A program made the translations under genes and the position numbers. A stretch of 64,000 nucleotides of DNA from Gordonia insulae (GTDB lineage Bacteria; Actinomycetota; Actinomycetes; Mycobacteriales; Mycobacteriaceae): positions 1,116,001-1,180,000 of the forward strand of contig NZ_CP033972.1 in the NCBI RefSeq assembly GCF_003855095.1. Direction: 5' to 3'. Positions 49,425-59,498 of the stretch are shown here, piece after piece. The notes beneath the pieces are model-generated. The model had not been told where the DNA came from. It saw only the letters and a program-made list of their open reading frames with translations, and ran no database searches. The first letter of the stretch is position 1; each line of letters begins with the position of its first letter.

Positions 49425-49515
49425 GGCGCCAAGCTATCCCACCGACCGATCCACGTCGTCGCGGTCGATGAGACCCGGTCGCGGCAGCTCCAGGTGTCGG
49501 GGGTCGGCAAGCGAG

Positions 49516-51012
49516 TCAGAACGCCTCGCGATGCTCCTCCTGTTCCACGAGGGCCTCGAGGTCCGTCAGCCGGCGCATCGATGACACCGCTCGCGCCGTG
49601 CGGTGATTGGAACCGAGCATGTCCTGGTGGCGGTGGGTGAACCACCAGTAGCCCGCGGTGAACGGACACGCGTCGTCGCCGACACGCTTCTTCGGGTCGT
49701 ACTCGCAGTCCCGGCAGAGGTCGGACATCGTGGAGATGTACGCGCCGCCGGAGGTGTAGGGCTTGGTTGCCATCAGTCCGCCGTCCGCATGCTGGCTCAT
49801 CCCGATGACATTCACCGGCATCACCCAGTCGAAGCCGTCGACGAAGCTCGCCCGAAACCACTCGGTCAGTGCGGCCGGGTCGTAACCCCGCTGCAGCGCG
49901 TGAGAGCCCAGCACCATCAGGCGCGGGATGTGATGCACCCACCCGCGGTCGCGGACGCCCGCGAGTGTCTCCGACAGGCAGCGCGCTGTCACCGCCTCGG
50001 CATCCAGATCTCGGAACCAGTCGGGGAGCGGAGCGTGGGCGCCGAGTTCGTTCTGTGCGGTGTAGTCTGCGCCGAAATGCCAATAGAGGTGCCAGACGAA
50101 CTCGCGCCAGCCGAGTATCTGGCGGATGAATCCCTCCGCCGCCGCGATGCCGACGCGATTCGCCCTCACAGCTTCCTCCGCCGCATGCACCACTTCCAGC
50201 GGATGCAGCAGCGAGAGATTGAGGGGCACCGACAGCAGCGAGTGCGACATCGTCCAGTCGTCGCTCATGATCGCGTCTTCCCATCGACCGAATGTCGCGA
50301 GCCGATGATCGATGAACGTCCGCAATGCGGATCGGGCCTCGTCATGGGTCACCGCGAACAGACGAGGCCCGTCCTCGCCCACGAACATCGCGTCCATCGC
50401 GTCGAGATCCGCGCGTACCTGCGCATCGATCTCGTCCTCGGTCGGCCACCACGGGTGCTCGATCCCCAGCGTCGACCGCTTCGGGGGCGGGTCCCTGTTC
50501 TCGTGGTCGAAGTTCCACTTCCCACCCGACGGCTCCCGACCGTCCATCAGCACCGAGAAACGGCGGCGCTGTTCGCGATAGAACGCCTCCAGCCGAAAGG
50601 AATCGGCGTCCCCGGCCCACGTGGCGAAGTCACTGCGCGACAGTGCGAAGGACGGATTCGGCAGCACCTCGGCGACCAGCCCTTCGTCGGCGAGACGATG
50701 CACGAACCGCGATGCCGCCCGCGACGATGGTTCGTGGACCACGACCGGCCGGCCGAGCGTGGTCAGTGCGTCCCGATAGCCGTCGGCCTGCCAGTACTGC
50801 ACCCGGTCACCGAGTTCGTCCGCCAGATGCCGCATGCCCGAGAGAAGTAGATGTGCCTTCTGACGATGACCACCCTTGCGTGCGAACGCCGACCTGGACT
50901 CGATGAGCACGACCTCACGGTCGGCGTGGTCAGCCGAGGCGTGGACATGCCGACCCAGTTGATCGCCGAAGATCCACAGCGGCTCGGGAGATGCCGTCGG
51001 GTTCACCTTCAT
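49516..51012 (-). CDS. Iron-sulfur bacterial cryptochrome/(6-4) photolyase (FeS-BCP/CryPro)
   Basis: 498 residues from the ATG at 51012. It begins with the N-terminal alpha/beta domain PLWIFGDQLGRHVHASADHA. Four Cys that would hold a [4Fe-4S] cluster are at 345 (VTARCLSE), 433 and 436 (DLCRDCEYD) and 449 (DDACPFTAGYWW). This matches the PhrB cluster spacing, each position being offset by five. Other FeS-BCP blocks are GWREFVWHLYWHF and NVIGMSQHADGG. Such proteins repair (6-4) photoproducts with blue light and FAD. It is divergent from the Wadjet operon across 265 bp with no assigned promoter. Confidence 0.93.
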   Translation of the reverse strand: MKVNPTASPEPLWIFGDQLGRHVHASADHADREVVLIESRSAFARKGGHRQKAHLLLSGMRHLADELGDRVQYWQADGYRDALTTLGRPVVVHEPSSRAASRFVHRLADEGLVAEVLPNPSFALSRSDFATWAGDADSFRLEAFYREQRRRFSVLMDGREPSGGKWNFDHENRDPPPKRSTLGIEHPWWPTEDEIDAQVRADLDAMDAMFVGEDGPRLFAVTHDEARSALRTFIDHRLATFGRWEDAIMSDDWTMSHSLLSVPLNLSLLHPLEVVHAAEEAVRANRVGIAAAEGFIRQILGWREFVWHLYWHFGADYTAQNELGAHAPLPDWFRDLDAEAVTARCLSETLAGVRDRGWVHHIPRLMVLGSHALQRGYDPAALTEWFRASFVDGFDWVMPVNVIGMSQHADGGLMATKPYTSGGAYISTMSDLCRDCEYDPKKRVGDDACPFTAGYWWFTHRHQDMLGSNHRTARAVSSMRRLTDLEALVEQEEHREAF

Positions 51013-51277
51013 CACCCCTTCCCGGCCGACGCTATCCCCACCGGGAACGGGTGATCCCCGCGAGAACCGCGCTCGCGACACCCCTGCAACATGCCGTCAC
51101 GAACAGGTCACGATGTCGGCCGACTCGGCCACGTCGCCACCGAGCGGGCGAGACGCCACTGACCAGCGCCGACACCGCACCTTGTACACAGGGCGGGATG
51201 CGGCCACGGTCGCGGCGAGCCGGACGTGGCAGACTACCTCGGGTCCTGTTGTCCCTGTGAAACCCCGTGAGGCGGCG
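51013..51277. other. Intergenic region upstream of the Wadjet-like operon
   Basis: This 265-bp stretch separates the photolyase and jetA starts. Nothing in it reads as a gene. No convincing LexA or other operator could be identified, although it must hold both promoters. Confidence 0.5.
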
Positions 51278-52807
51278 ATGGAGAGTGCTGAGACGCCGAC
51301 GCTGGCGCAGGCGTTGGACGCCAATCGAGCGATACAGAAGTCGGCGGCCGTCCGGCTGTTCGCAGCGACCAACTCCGCGCTGTATGTGACGTTGATGGAG
51401 CACCACCTCGACTTCGGTGCCAGACTCTCCGAGACAGAGCTGGCCGTGCGAGTGGAACGCGACCTCGCCGAGCTCGACATCCCCGACGTACCGAGCGGTC
51501 TCGAGCTCATCAAGCTGTGGGCCAAACAGGGCTGGTTGCATCGCGTCACCGACACGACGCAGCCTGCCGCGCCGAATCTCTGCTACCTGACATCCGAGGC
51601 GCGCTCGGTCGTGGACTACGTCCGGCGCCTGCGGCGCGAGGACAGCATCGCCACCGGAGGGTCGATCAACGGGATCGCGGCCGGACTCCGTCGGGTCGCC
51701 GGGCAGGTGACCGACGACCCGCATCAGATCCGTGAGGAGATCGAGCACCAGATCGCCGAACTCGACACCGCCCTCACCGACCTCGAGGCGGGCCGCCGGC
51801 CGGAACCGGATCTGCGCGGCGCCGAGGACGAGGCCCGGGCCATCGCCTATCAGATGGAGCAGGTCATCTCCGACATCGGCCAGTACGGGAGCATGCTGGA
51901 CCGGATCACCACGGCTCTGCTCGACGACCCCCATGACTCCGACCTCGCCTACCGCGATCGGCAGCGGCAGATGTTCGACGACTACGAGGCGCTGCTGGAA
52001 TCCTCGCAGAGCGCGTCCTACCACGCATTCACGCGGATGATCCAGGATCCACTTCGGCGTGAACGTCTGATCGCCGACATCGAGACGCTCAGCCTCCGAC
52101 TCCCCGGTATCGACAGCGGACTCCGCGCAGTGATGGACAACTTCTTCGGCCTCGTCACCCAACAGATGAGCGAGGTCGGGCGGACCCGACAGCGGTGCGC
52201 GCGGCGCATCCGGAGATTCGTCGCAGCCGGAACGCTCGAGCAGAGTCGTGGGGTCGCACGCCAACTCAACGATGCGCTGGCGACCGCCAACGACCTGCTC
52301 AAGACCTCACTCGTCGACCGGCGACTCGGCTATGAACTGCCGTTGGCCACACCAGCGATCACATCGGTCGGCCGGATCGCCTTCGAGATCAACGATCCCG
52401 CTCCGCCCGCGGCGGCGCTGCCCGCAGGCGGCGGTGCGGATCTGGCGTCCTTCGCCTCCCTCGCCGGCCAGGTCGACACCGTCCAACTCACCGAAGCGGT
52501 GAACTCTGCCGTCGACTCCGGACCGATCACGTTGTCGGACATGATCACCCGACTCGACGAACCGTACCTCGCACACGTGATCGTGCTGTGGTCCTGGGCG
52601 CTGAAACAGCCCGGCGCCGAAGGTATCCGGCCCGCTCACTCCGTTCCCGGCGCCGAGCAGATCCGGCCCGCTCACTCCGTTCCCGGCGCCGACGATGCCG
52701 CGATCTTCGTCCGCTTTCGATCCCTCGCCGGGGAGGACCGCGCCATCGAGGTGCCCGCGCTGACATTCACCGAGCCCATCCCCACTGCGGAGGTCGACAC
52801 CCTGTGA
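51278..52807 (+). CDS. jetA: JetA/MksF-like kleisin subunit (DUF3375)
   Basis: About 509 residues of the DUF3375 family, the kleisin-like subunit of Wadjet and MksBEF complexes. The start follows a CGTGAGGCGGCG context. The N-terminus reads [20 protein letters not shown], with [20 protein letters not shown] and [14 protein letters not shown] following; these form winged-helix-like segments. A long helical middle includes [21 protein letters not shown] 36-bp tandem duplication (52610-52681) is in frame near the C-terminus and inserts a repeated Pro-Gly-Ala-Glu segment. It is translationally coupled to jetB (GTGA). The protein would bridge JetC dimers with JetB. Confidence 0.88.
   Translation: MESAETPTLAQALDANRAIQKSAAVRLFAATNSALYVTLMEHHLDFGARLSETELAVRVERDLAELDIPDVPSGLELIKLWAKQGWLHRVTDTTQPAAPNLCYLTSEARSVVDYVRRLRREDSIATGGSINGIAAGLRRVAGQVTDDPHQIREEIEHQIAELDTALTDLEAGRRPEPDLRGAEDEARAIAYQMEQVISDIGQYGSMLDRITTALLDDPHDSDLAYRDRQRQMFDDYEALLESSQSASYHAFTRMIQDPLRRERLIADIETLSLRLPGIDSGLRAVMDNFFGLVTQQMSEVGRTRQRCARRIRRFVAAGTLEQSRGVARQLNDALATANDLLKTSLVDRRLGYELPLATPAITSVGRIAFEINDPAPPAAALPAGGGADLASFASLAGQVDTVQLTEAVNSAVDSGPITLSDMITRLDEPYLAHVIVLWSWALKQPGAEGIRPAHSVPGAEQIRPAHSVPGADDAAIFVRFRSLAGEDRAIEVPALTFTEPIPTAEVDTL
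52610..52692 (+). repeat. 36-bp tandem repeat, about 2.3 copies, inside jetA
   Basis: Copy 1 spans 52610-52645, copy 2 spans 52646-52681, and the first 11 bases repeat again at 52682-52692. Copies 1 and 2 agree at 32 of 36 positions; all four differences lie in one 4-base block. The unit is a multiple of three and keeps the frame, adding 12 residues per copy (core [11 protein letters not shown]). It resembles a recent slippage or insertion of a dispersed element. Confidence 0.85.
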
Positions 52808-53589
52808 CCAACAACCTCGATGTCCCGGAACATCTCGACACCGGGACAACCCCCGACGAGTTCGCCGGATTCGACGACCTACCGGCCGTGCAGAAAGCCG
52901 GCACCGACGACGGCCCGCGGGTTCCGCGTTTCGACGGCGACGTCAGCGCGCTGCCCGACCGCGCGTGCTGGGCGCTACAGAATCTGCTGACCCGGCGCTA
53001 CATCAGCGGCGAGCGCACACCTCAGTTGTGGGCGTGGGTCGCCGAGTATCAGGAGGTGCTGCGCAGCCGCCTGTCCGAACTCGATCTGCGACTGCGCATC
53101 GTCGACGAGTTGGAGGTCGCCTTCGTCGAACAGGCCGGTTATGACTCACGTTGGGGCAGAAGAATTCTCAAGCGTGAGACGATCCAGACCTACGATGCGA
53201 TCCTCGCCCTGCACCTCGCCAAGTACCTCCGCGCTGCCCGCGACGAGCACGTTCTGATCACTCGGGAGGAGATCCACGAATTGTTCGCCGGTGTCACCAA
53301 CACCATCGACCGCGACCTCGCACAGTTCGACAAGCGGATCGAGCGGGCGATCGACAAACTCGAGGAACTGGAGTTCCTGCGCAAGCATCGCGACGATGCC
53401 GACACCTTCACCGTCAGCCCGGTCATCTCGGCGGTGATGACGGCATCGGTGATCACCGACCTGCAGCGTCAGTTCGACCAGTTCATCGGGTCCGGCGAGA
53501 CCGGCGACGACGAGACGGTCGCGAGCACGACCGCGTCCGACGACGACGATCCGGATGACAGTGACGACGACGAAGGAGACGAGTGGTGA
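52804..53589 (+). CDS. jetB: JetB/MksE-like subunit (DUF4194)
   Basis: 261 residues of the DUF4194 family, the MukE-like partner in Wadjet and MksBEF. Recognisable segments are [40 protein letters not shown] and [20 protein letters not shown]. The C-terminal tail is very acidic ([15 protein letters not shown]). The GTG start overlaps the jetA stop, and the stop overlaps the jetC start, so all three subunits are made in register. It regulates or links the JetA-JetC ring. Confidence 0.88.
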   Translation: MTNNLDVPEHLDTGTTPDEFAGFDDLPAVQKAGTDDGPRVPRFDGDVSALPDRACWALQNLLTRRYISGERTPQLWAWVAEYQEVLRSRLSELDLRLRIVDELEVAFVEQAGYDSRWGRRILKRETIQTYDAILALHLAKYLRAARDEHVLITREEIHELFAGVTNTIDRDLAQFDKRIERAIDKLEELEFLRKHRDDADTFTVSPVISAVMTASVITDLQRQFDQFIGSGETGDDETVASTTASDDDDPDDSDDDEGDEW

Positions 53590-56500
53590 GTGGACAGGTC
53601 GACCAGTACCACCTGTCGCGGTTGCAGCTGATCAACTGGGGAGTGTTCGACGGATATCACTCGATTCCGTTCAGCACCAGCGGATCACTGATCACCGGAT
53701 CATCCGGCAGCGGCAAATCCTCATTGCTGGACGCCATTTCGCTGGCGTTCCTACCGGACCACCGCCGCAACTTCAACGCATCCGGCGACGCCACGGCCGC
53801 CGGGTCGTCGAGCGGAAAGCGCACCGTCGGGAAATATGTACGCGGAGCGTGGGGGGAGCGCCGCGACGGCACCAACGCCCACCGCGAGATCATGTACCTG
53901 CGCGGCACCGGACCCGCCTGGGCAGCCATCGCCGTGACCTACACATCGAGTTCGGGCACCGCCATCACCGGTCTGGTACTCAAATGGCTGGCCGCCGGCA
54001 AGATGACCGACGCGCACAGCTCCTACTTCATCAGCGACGGCGACGTCGACATCGTCGACGTGTGCAACGACTGGGCCAGGAACAACTACAACTCGGCCAG
54101 GTTCCGCGAACAGGGCTGGCGTGGGGGACCGGGCGAGGGCAAGTACCTGGCCACGCTGTACTCCCTGATCGGCATCCGAAGCTCGGAGGCGGCCCAGCAG
54201 TTACTCGGAAAAGCGAAGTCGCTCAAGAGTGTCGGTGGTCTGGCCCAGTTCGTCCGGGAGTTCATGCTCGACGAACCGACCAGCGTCGTCGGAATCAAGG
54301 ACGCCCTGGAACAGATCGACCCGCTCGTCGAGGCCCGCGAACTGCTCGACGTCGCCCGCCGCAAACGGACGATCCTCGGCAACATCGAAACGCTGCAGGA
54401 GCGCTACGCGACGGAGGCCGCGACCTTCACCGTTCTCGACACCATCGACACCGCAACGGTGCGCTCGTACCTCAACAACCTGCGGCGGCACAACGCCGGA
54501 CCGGAGATCGCGGACCTCGACGACCAGATCGCTCGGCTGGACGCCGATCTCGGTGCCCTCACCGCCCAACACGACCAGTTGCGACAGGATCACAGTCATC
54601 TGCTGTCACGGATCGCCACCTCCACCGGCGATCTGGCCCCGTTACAAGAGCAACTCGCCACCGCACAGAAGGTGGGCACCGAGGCGTCGACTCGACGGGC
54701 CACCTATGAGGACAAGATCTCATCGCTGGGCTTCTCGCTGCCCGACGACGCCGAGGAATTCTGGACACTGCGCGAGACCCTGATGGAGGATGCCACCCGG
54801 ATCGACGGGCAGCTCGATGCGGGCAAGGCGCATTTCGCGGAGTGCCTGGCGGGCGAGGTCGCCGCACGCGCGCAACGTGATGCCGCGCAGGACGAGTTGA
54901 ATCGGGTCGAGCAGGCCGGATCGGCCTTGCCACGCACCGAGCACGAAATGCGACGCGCACTCGCGAACGCCCTGCAGGTCGACGAATCGGAACTTCGTTA
55001 CGTCGCCGAACTCGTCGAACTCGATGCCGGTCAGGAACGTTGGCGTCTGGCCGTGGAGAAGGTGCTGCGCAATGCGGGGCTGCGACTCCTCGTTCCCGAC
55101 AAGCATTTCCGGGCGGCTCTGCGATTCGTCAACAGCCACGACATGCGCGGCCGCATTCAGTTGCATCACGCCGAGAATCGATCCGCGCCCATCGCCGAAC
55201 CGGGAACGTTGGGAGCCACGCTGCGCGCTGTCGACCCCGCCCATCCGTGTTCGGGCGAGGCGTTGTCGATCCTGACCAAGCTGGGCAACTACGTCTGCGT
55301 CGACTCGCCGGCCGATTTCGTTGCTCATACCAAGGCGGTCACCGATCAAGGCCTGCGCAAGGATTCGGCGAAACTGGCGGTCAAGGACGATCGCCAGCCC
55401 CTGCGGCCGTCGCAGTACATCTTCGTCGGGAACGTCGAATCCAAGATCGCCGCGCTGCAGGACGAGCTCGATGCCGAGCAGCGCGCATTCGACGCCGCGA
55501 GGGAGGCCAGCTCCGAACTCGATCGGGACCGGACCGCGAAGCAACATCGCCGCGACGCCTATCGCCGTGTGTGCGAACAGTTCACCCAGTGGAGCGAGAT
55601 CGACGTCGACGCCGCCGACGACCGGGTGGATCAGCTCACCGATCAGTACGAGCTGCTGATGGAAGAGCACCCCGACGTCGAGGCCCTGCAACGTAAGGCC
55701 GAGGAGATCTGGGAGCAGGTCCGGGCCGCGATCTCGCAGGCGGCCCTGGTCCGCGACAAGATCGCCACCCATGATCAGCGACGCACCCAGCTTCTCGACC
55801 TCATCGACCGGTTGAAGGTGGAACCCGTTGCAACGCAGGCGGAGAACACCCTGGACGGATTCCGTGAAGACACGGCCGCCACCCTGGACGTCCTCACTCC
55901 TGAACCCTTCCGGCAAGAGTTGATGAAGGCGGTGATCAAGGACCGCGATCGGATGCGTTCGGACGCACGCCGTTCCCGCGACGAACTCGCCCGCATCCTC
56001 GACAGCTACGACGAGGAGTTCCCGGACGCGATACCCAATGACAGCGACGACTTCGACGAGCGACTGCACGACTACGTCGCACTCAGTCGGCGGATCGACG
56101 AGCGCGAGCTGCCCGCCGCCTATGAACGGATGCGGCGCCTGATCACCGAGCAGGCGCCGGGCGCGATCCTGAACCTGCACATGGCCGCCGACGCCGAGGA
56201 ACGTCGGATCGTCGAACAGATCGAGCGGGTCAACACCGGTCTGGGCGCCGTGGCGTTCAACCGGGGCACCCGCCTCCGGCTGCGTCCCGGACGCAAGAAC
56301 CTCAGCGCCGTCGCCGATCTCACGGAGAAGGCCCGGCTGATCTCCCAACGCACCATGGCCGTCAGCTTCGGCGACGAAGAGGCGATTCTCGAGCAGTACG
56401 CCGACATCCTGCTCCTGCGTGAGCGTCTGGCGGGTGCGACGCCCGAGGATCGGCAGTGGACTCGCGACGCGCTCGATGTGCGCAACCGCTTCGATTTCTA

Positions 56501-56930
56501 CTGCGAGGAACACGACGCCGTCACCGGCGAGACCATCCGCACCTACAGCAATGCAGGTGACAACTCCGGTGGCGAGCAGGAGAAGCTGATGGCCTTCTGC
56601 CTGGCCGGTGCACTCAGCTTCAACCTCGCCAGCCCACACGGTGACGACAACCGGCCGATCTTCGCCCAGCTCATGCTCGACGAGGCCTTCTCGAAGTCGG
56701 ATCCGCAGTTCGCCCAGCAAGCGTTGTCGGCGTTCCGGAAGTTCGGATTCCAGCTGGTGATCGTCGCCACGGTGCAGAACACCAGCACCATCCAGCCCTA
56801 CATCGACAACGTGATCATGGTGTCGAAGACGGAGGGCGCCGACGCCCGCCCGCTCGCCACTGCGATGTCGACGTCGATCCAGCAGTTCTCCGATCTGCGT
56901 CGCTCCAGCGCCGGACAGCTACCGGTGTGA
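53586..56930 (+). CDS. jetC: JetC/MksB-like SMC ATPase
   Basis: 1114 residues. The N-terminal ATPase half has ISFS-like sequence [18 protein letters not shown] with Walker [18 protein letters not shown] at about residues 35-51. Between about 310 and 870 lie coiled-coil-forming stretches around a hinge region near 470-590. The C-terminal half has the ABC signature [16 protein letters not shown] and Walker [15 protein letters not shown]. This is the MukB/MksB/JetC type of SMC protein that extrudes DNA loops. The start overlaps the jetB stop (GTG at 53583 or 53586). No jetD gene follows: the cutinase lies on the other strand 13 bp later. Confidence 0.92.
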   Translation: MSGQVDQYHLSRLQLINWGVFDGYHSIPFSTSGSLITGSSGSGKSSLLDAISLAFLPDHRRNFNASGDATAAGSSSGKRTVGKYVRGAWGERRDGTNAHREIMYLRGTGPAWAAIAVTYTSSSGTAITGLVLKWLAAGKMTDAHSSYFISDGDVDIVDVCNDWARNNYNSARFREQGWRGGPGEGKYLATLYSLIGIRSSEAAQQLLGKAKSLKSVGGLAQFVREFMLDEPTSVVGIKDALEQIDPLVEARELLDVARRKRTILGNIETLQERYATEAATFTVLDTIDTATVRSYLNNLRRHNAGPEIADLDDQIARLDADLGALTAQHDQLRQDHSHLLSRIATSTGDLAPLQEQLATAQKVGTEASTRRATYEDKISSLGFSLPDDAEEFWTLRETLMEDATRIDGQLDAGKAHFAECLAGEVAARAQRDAAQDELNRVEQAGSALPRTEHEMRRALANALQVDESELRYVAELVELDAGQERWRLAVEKVLRNAGLRLLVPDKHFRAALRFVNSHDMRGRIQLHHAENRSAPIAEPGTLGATLRAVDPAHPCSGEALSILTKLGNYVCVDSPADFVAHTKAVTDQGLRKDSAKLAVKDDRQPLRPSQYIFVGNVESKIAALQDELDAEQRAFDAAREASSELDRDRTAKQHRRDAYRRVCEQFTQWSEIDVDAADDRVDQLTDQYELLMEEHPDVEALQRKAEEIWEQVRAAISQAALVRDKIATHDQRRTQLLDLIDRLKVEPVATQAENTLDGFREDTAATLDVLTPEPFRQELMKAVIKDRDRMRSDARRSRDELARILDSYDEEFPDAIPNDSDDFDERLHDYVALSRRIDERELPAAYERMRRLITEQAPGAILNLHMAADAEERRIVEQIERVNTGLGAVAFNRGTRLRLRPGRKNLSAVADLTEKARLISQRTMAVSFGDEEAILEQYADILLLRERLAGATPEDRQWTRDALDVRNRFDFYCEEHDAVTGETIRTYSNAGDNSGGEQEKLMAFCLAGALSFNLASPHGDDNRPIFAQLMLDEAFSKSDPQFAQQALSAFRKFGFQLVIVATVQNTSTIQPYIDNVIMVSKTEGADARPLATAMSTSIQQFSDLRRSSAGQLPV

Positions 56931-56943
56931 CGGCCTGCCGGGC

Positions 56944-57657
56944 CTACAGTCGACCGACCACGTAGCGCGCGGCGTCGAGGGTCATGCCGTTCACGGTGTA
57001 CAGCACGTGCAGGGCGTTCGGCTGGCCGACCGGCGCTCCGTTGCAGATCGTGTCGCCGGGGATGCAGTAGCGCTTCGTGCGGGCCGCGAGCCCCGGTTCG
57101 ATCCTGATCGGGGGTGCGCCGACGTCACGGAGGAACCGATCCGACGGCGGTCCGAACATCACGATGGCCGCGACCTGAGACGCTGCTGCCGCGGGGAGCG
57201 GCGGCGGGATCTGCTTGGTGTAGCGCGCGTACTGCGGGGGCAGGGCGATCCCGGCATTCGCCGCGTACCCGGCGACCACCGCTCCTTGCGAGTAACCGCC
57301 GAGCACGATATCGGTGCGCTTGCAGGTCGCGGCGAGATACTTGACGCGAGCCTGCGCGTCATCGACACCGTTCACGACGGTCTGCGCAAACGCGAGACGA
57401 TTCGAGAAGTCGCCGCTAGCGGGATAGTTCACCGCATGGGCGGCGACGGATCTACCGGGGAGCTGAGAACGCAGCGCTTCGACGAACGCCAATCCGGTGA
57501 GGCCCATCGGTGGCGCAGGCTCGACCGTTCCACGCGCGAAGATCACCTCCACGTCCGGGCATCCCTGGGCTGCCGCCTTCGGTGCCTGGACCGTCGTCAG
57601 GGTTGCGGCGACGACCATCGCGACGCCGAGGAGAATCAGGAGCGTGCGTGTGATCAT
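56944..57657 (-). CDS. Secreted cutinase-family esterase
   Basis: 237 residues. A Sec signal peptide ends near residue 31 (APKAAAQ), followed by the cutinase start CPDVEVIFARGTVEPAP. The nucleophile Ser is in VLGGYSQGAVVAGYA, the Asp region in PGDTICNGAPVG, and the His region in QPNALHVLYT. Two Cys pairs typical of cutinases are present. Mycobacterial relatives (culp genes) hydrolyse cell-wall lipids or host esters. It is convergent with the jet operon, only 13 bp away. Confidence 0.92.
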   Translation of the reverse strand: MITRTLLILLGVAMVVAATLTTVQAPKAAAQGCPDVEVIFARGTVEPAPPMGLTGLAFVEALRSQLPGRSVAAHAVNYPASGDFSNRLAFAQTVVNGVDDAQARVKYLAATCKRTDIVLGGYSQGAVVAGYAANAGIALPPQYARYTKQIPPPLPAAAASQVAAIVMFGPPSDRFLRDVGAPPIRIEPGLAARTKRYCIPGDTICNGAPVGQPNALHVLYTVNGMTLDAARYVVGRL

Positions 57658-57689
57658 GTCCTGAATCTACGGGACCGGCCGCCCGATGT

Positions 57690-58868
57690 TCAGAGCGTCG
57701 GGATCTTGACCACGCGCTTCTCCAACTCCTCCGGACCGAGCTGATCGACCCACCACGAGATGTTCTTCGCGCGTTTGTTCCGTTCAGAGAGTTCGGCCCA
57801 GCGACGGTAGGCCGGCTCGGCGATGAACATCGGACTGGCCGCGTCATCGGTGACCTCCAGCACGCGCACCTGACGCTTGTGTCGCTTCGCCACCCGGGAA
57901 TCCACACGGAACGGATCGACGATGAGCTTCATCAGGTTGACTACCTGGTACGCCCAGCTCATGGAGTTGTTCGGCAGATACTCCTCGCCGAGGACATCGG
58001 GCCTGGCGGTCAGGACCTCGGGCATACGTGCGCGTTCGATCTCCAGTCCATGCTGCGACGCCTCGGACACCATCCAGGTCAGCGACAACGTCGATGGCTC
58101 GCCGCGCTCGAGACCGCCGCCGATGTCCGAGTGCACGCCCTCGAACCAGACCTGACGCACGTCGGTCGGGCCCTCGCCATCTGTGGTCCACACGCAGGGA
58201 TCGAACGTGAGTCGTCTCTCGTCGATGGCCAGCGCCTGCCGCGCGACGTCCACCGAGTCGCTCAACTCGACGTTGAGGAACCCGTAGTTCTGCCGCGTCA
58301 CACCGGGCACACCCAAGGCACCGACGGTGTCGAACACGCCGATGAACTTGATCCGTGGCCGTGTGTCCGCGCGCGCGGATCCGTAGGTGTGTCTGCGGAA
58401 CTCGGACAAGGCGTCGCGGGCCGCCGACCCGGGGTTCGATGCGTTGGTCCTGCGGTAGTCGCGATATGTCGTCAGTGCCGCGTCCAGGAGGTTCACCCGA
58501 CCCCGCGAGCAGGCCAACGCGTCGGCCGTGAGCAGCCCGACGGTGCCCACCATATCGGTCAGGGAGCGGGCGGTATACGCACCACGACTGAAGCCGAAGA
58601 CGAAGATCTCGTCGCCCGGTTCGTAGTTCAATGCGAGAAACCGGTAGGCATCGATCAGGGTCAGATCCAGTCCGCGACCGAACGCGCCGCCGATCACGCG
58701 GTCGAACCAGGTGGCGCCGGTTCCCACACCGTTGCAATAGTGCACCAGCTGCATCGTGCCGTCGCCTGCCCGGGTCCTGATCGCCCGCGCGATCTTCTCG
58801 ATGTTCGAGATGTGCGGGTCCTGCGCGGTCTTCCATGTTCCGTCACAACAGATGATCAGGCGCTTCAT
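57690..58868 (-). CDS. DUF2235 (Tle1-like) phospholipase-type hydrolase
   Basis: 392 residues from the ATG at 58868 with GAGGAG upstream. The DUF2235 signature opens the protein: RLIICCDGTWKTAQDP. The serine nucleophile is in FVFGFSRGAYTARSL. KFIGVFDTVGALGVPG and VWFEGVHSDIGGG carry the Asp and His regions. The family includes T6SS phospholipase effectors and other alpha/beta hydrolases; no secretion signal or T6SS genes are visible here. A cytosolic lipid hydrolase is the cautious reading. It lies 32 bp upstream of the cutinase gene on the same strand. Confidence 0.88.
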   Translation of the reverse strand: MKRLIICCDGTWKTAQDPHISNIEKIARAIRTRAGDGTMQLVHYCNGVGTGATWFDRVIGGAFGRGLDLTLIDAYRFLALNYEPGDEIFVFGFSRGAYTARSLTDMVGTVGLLTADALACSRGRVNLLDAALTTYRDYRRTNASNPGSAARDALSEFRRHTYGSARADTRPRIKFIGVFDTVGALGVPGVTRQNYGFLNVELSDSVDVARQALAIDERRLTFDPCVWTTDGEGPTDVRQVWFEGVHSDIGGGLERGEPSTLSLTWMVSEASQHGLEIERARMPEVLTARPDVLGEEYLPNNSMSWAYQVVNLMKLIVDPFRVDSRVAKRHKRQVRVLEVTDDAASPMFIAEPAYRRWAELSERNKRAKNISWWVDQLGPEELEKRVVKIPTL

Positions 58869-58970
58869 GGGAATCTCCTCCGACTCGTCGGTGTGTTCTG
58901 ACCTTCGCAACACCGGGCAGATCAGGCACGCGTACTGCGTTACGCAGTCGTTCCGGGGTTTACTACCCAG

Positions 58971-59489
58971 GTGCCCCTCGACCACTCGACTTCGCTGCTG
59001 CGCGTGGCAATCGCTGCTGCGGCCACCTGCGCATTCGCACTACTCCCGCCCGCAACGGTGCCCGATGCAAACGCCGCGACAGGCACCGCGGGCCTCGACC
59101 CCGTTCTCGCCACCGCGTACACGCAGGCATCGAGAACGGCACGGAGCGAAGGTGTCTCGTTGTGGATCACGTCCGGCAAGCGGTCGTCAGGCGAGCAGGA
59201 GCAACTGTGGCGTGATGCGATCCGGACACACGGCTCGCCGGCCGCGGCGCGGCGCTGGGTGCTGCCGCCCGGTCAATCCACCCATGTGAGCGGCCACGCC
59301 ATCGACGTCGGCCCGCATACCGGAGCCATGTGGCTCCGCAGGACAGGTTTCCGCTGGGGACTGTGCCGCACCTTCGCCAACGAGTGGTGGCATTTCGAGG
59401 TCGCCACCATCCCTGGGCAGCCGTGCCCGCCGATGTGGCCCGATGCCGCGGCGCGTGTCGATCGCTCGATCAGTCCGCTACGCCGCTGA
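58971..59489 (+). CDS. Secreted D-Ala-D-Ala carboxypeptidase, VanY/M15B type
   Basis: 172 residues. A signal peptide (LLRVAIAAAATCAFALLPPA) is followed by a VanY-like domain. WITSGKRSSGEQEQLW, then STHVSGHAIDVG with the first zinc His and Asp, and NEWWHFEV with the catalytic Glu and last His, cover the three conserved motifs. It trims D-alanyl-D-alanine ends of cell-wall peptides outside the membrane. The start is a GTG at 58971 chosen for the signal peptide. It is divergent from the DUF2235 gene and is the only cell-wall peptidase in the window. Confidence 0.88.
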   Translation: MPLDHSTSLLRVAIAAAATCAFALLPPATVPDANAATGTAGLDPVLATAYTQASRTARSEGVSLWITSGKRSSGEQEQLWRDAIRTHGSPAAARRWVLPPGQSTHVSGHAIDVGPHTGAMWLRRTGFRWGLCRTFANEWWHFEVATIPGQPCPPMWPDAAARVDRSISPLRR

Positions 59490-59498
59490 CCCGGCCTG

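Noticed and set aside
51013..51277. LexA box controlling the photolyase or jet operon
   Set aside because: GAAC-containing stretches occur, but none has the spaced GAAC/GTTC symmetry.
52610..52692. Possible CRISPR repeats
   Set aside because: The units are directly adjacent with no spacers, lie inside a coding frame, and no cas gene is nearby.
54720..56720. 666-residue minus-strand open frame opposite jetC
   Set aside because: jetC has unmistakable SMC motifs in its own frame. The antisense frame shows no domain and reflects third-position GC bias.
57690..58868. DUF2235 protein as a stand-in for JetD
   Set aside because: It is on the opposite strand, separated from jetC by the cutinase, and carries a serine-hydrolase motif, not a TOPRIM nuclease domain.
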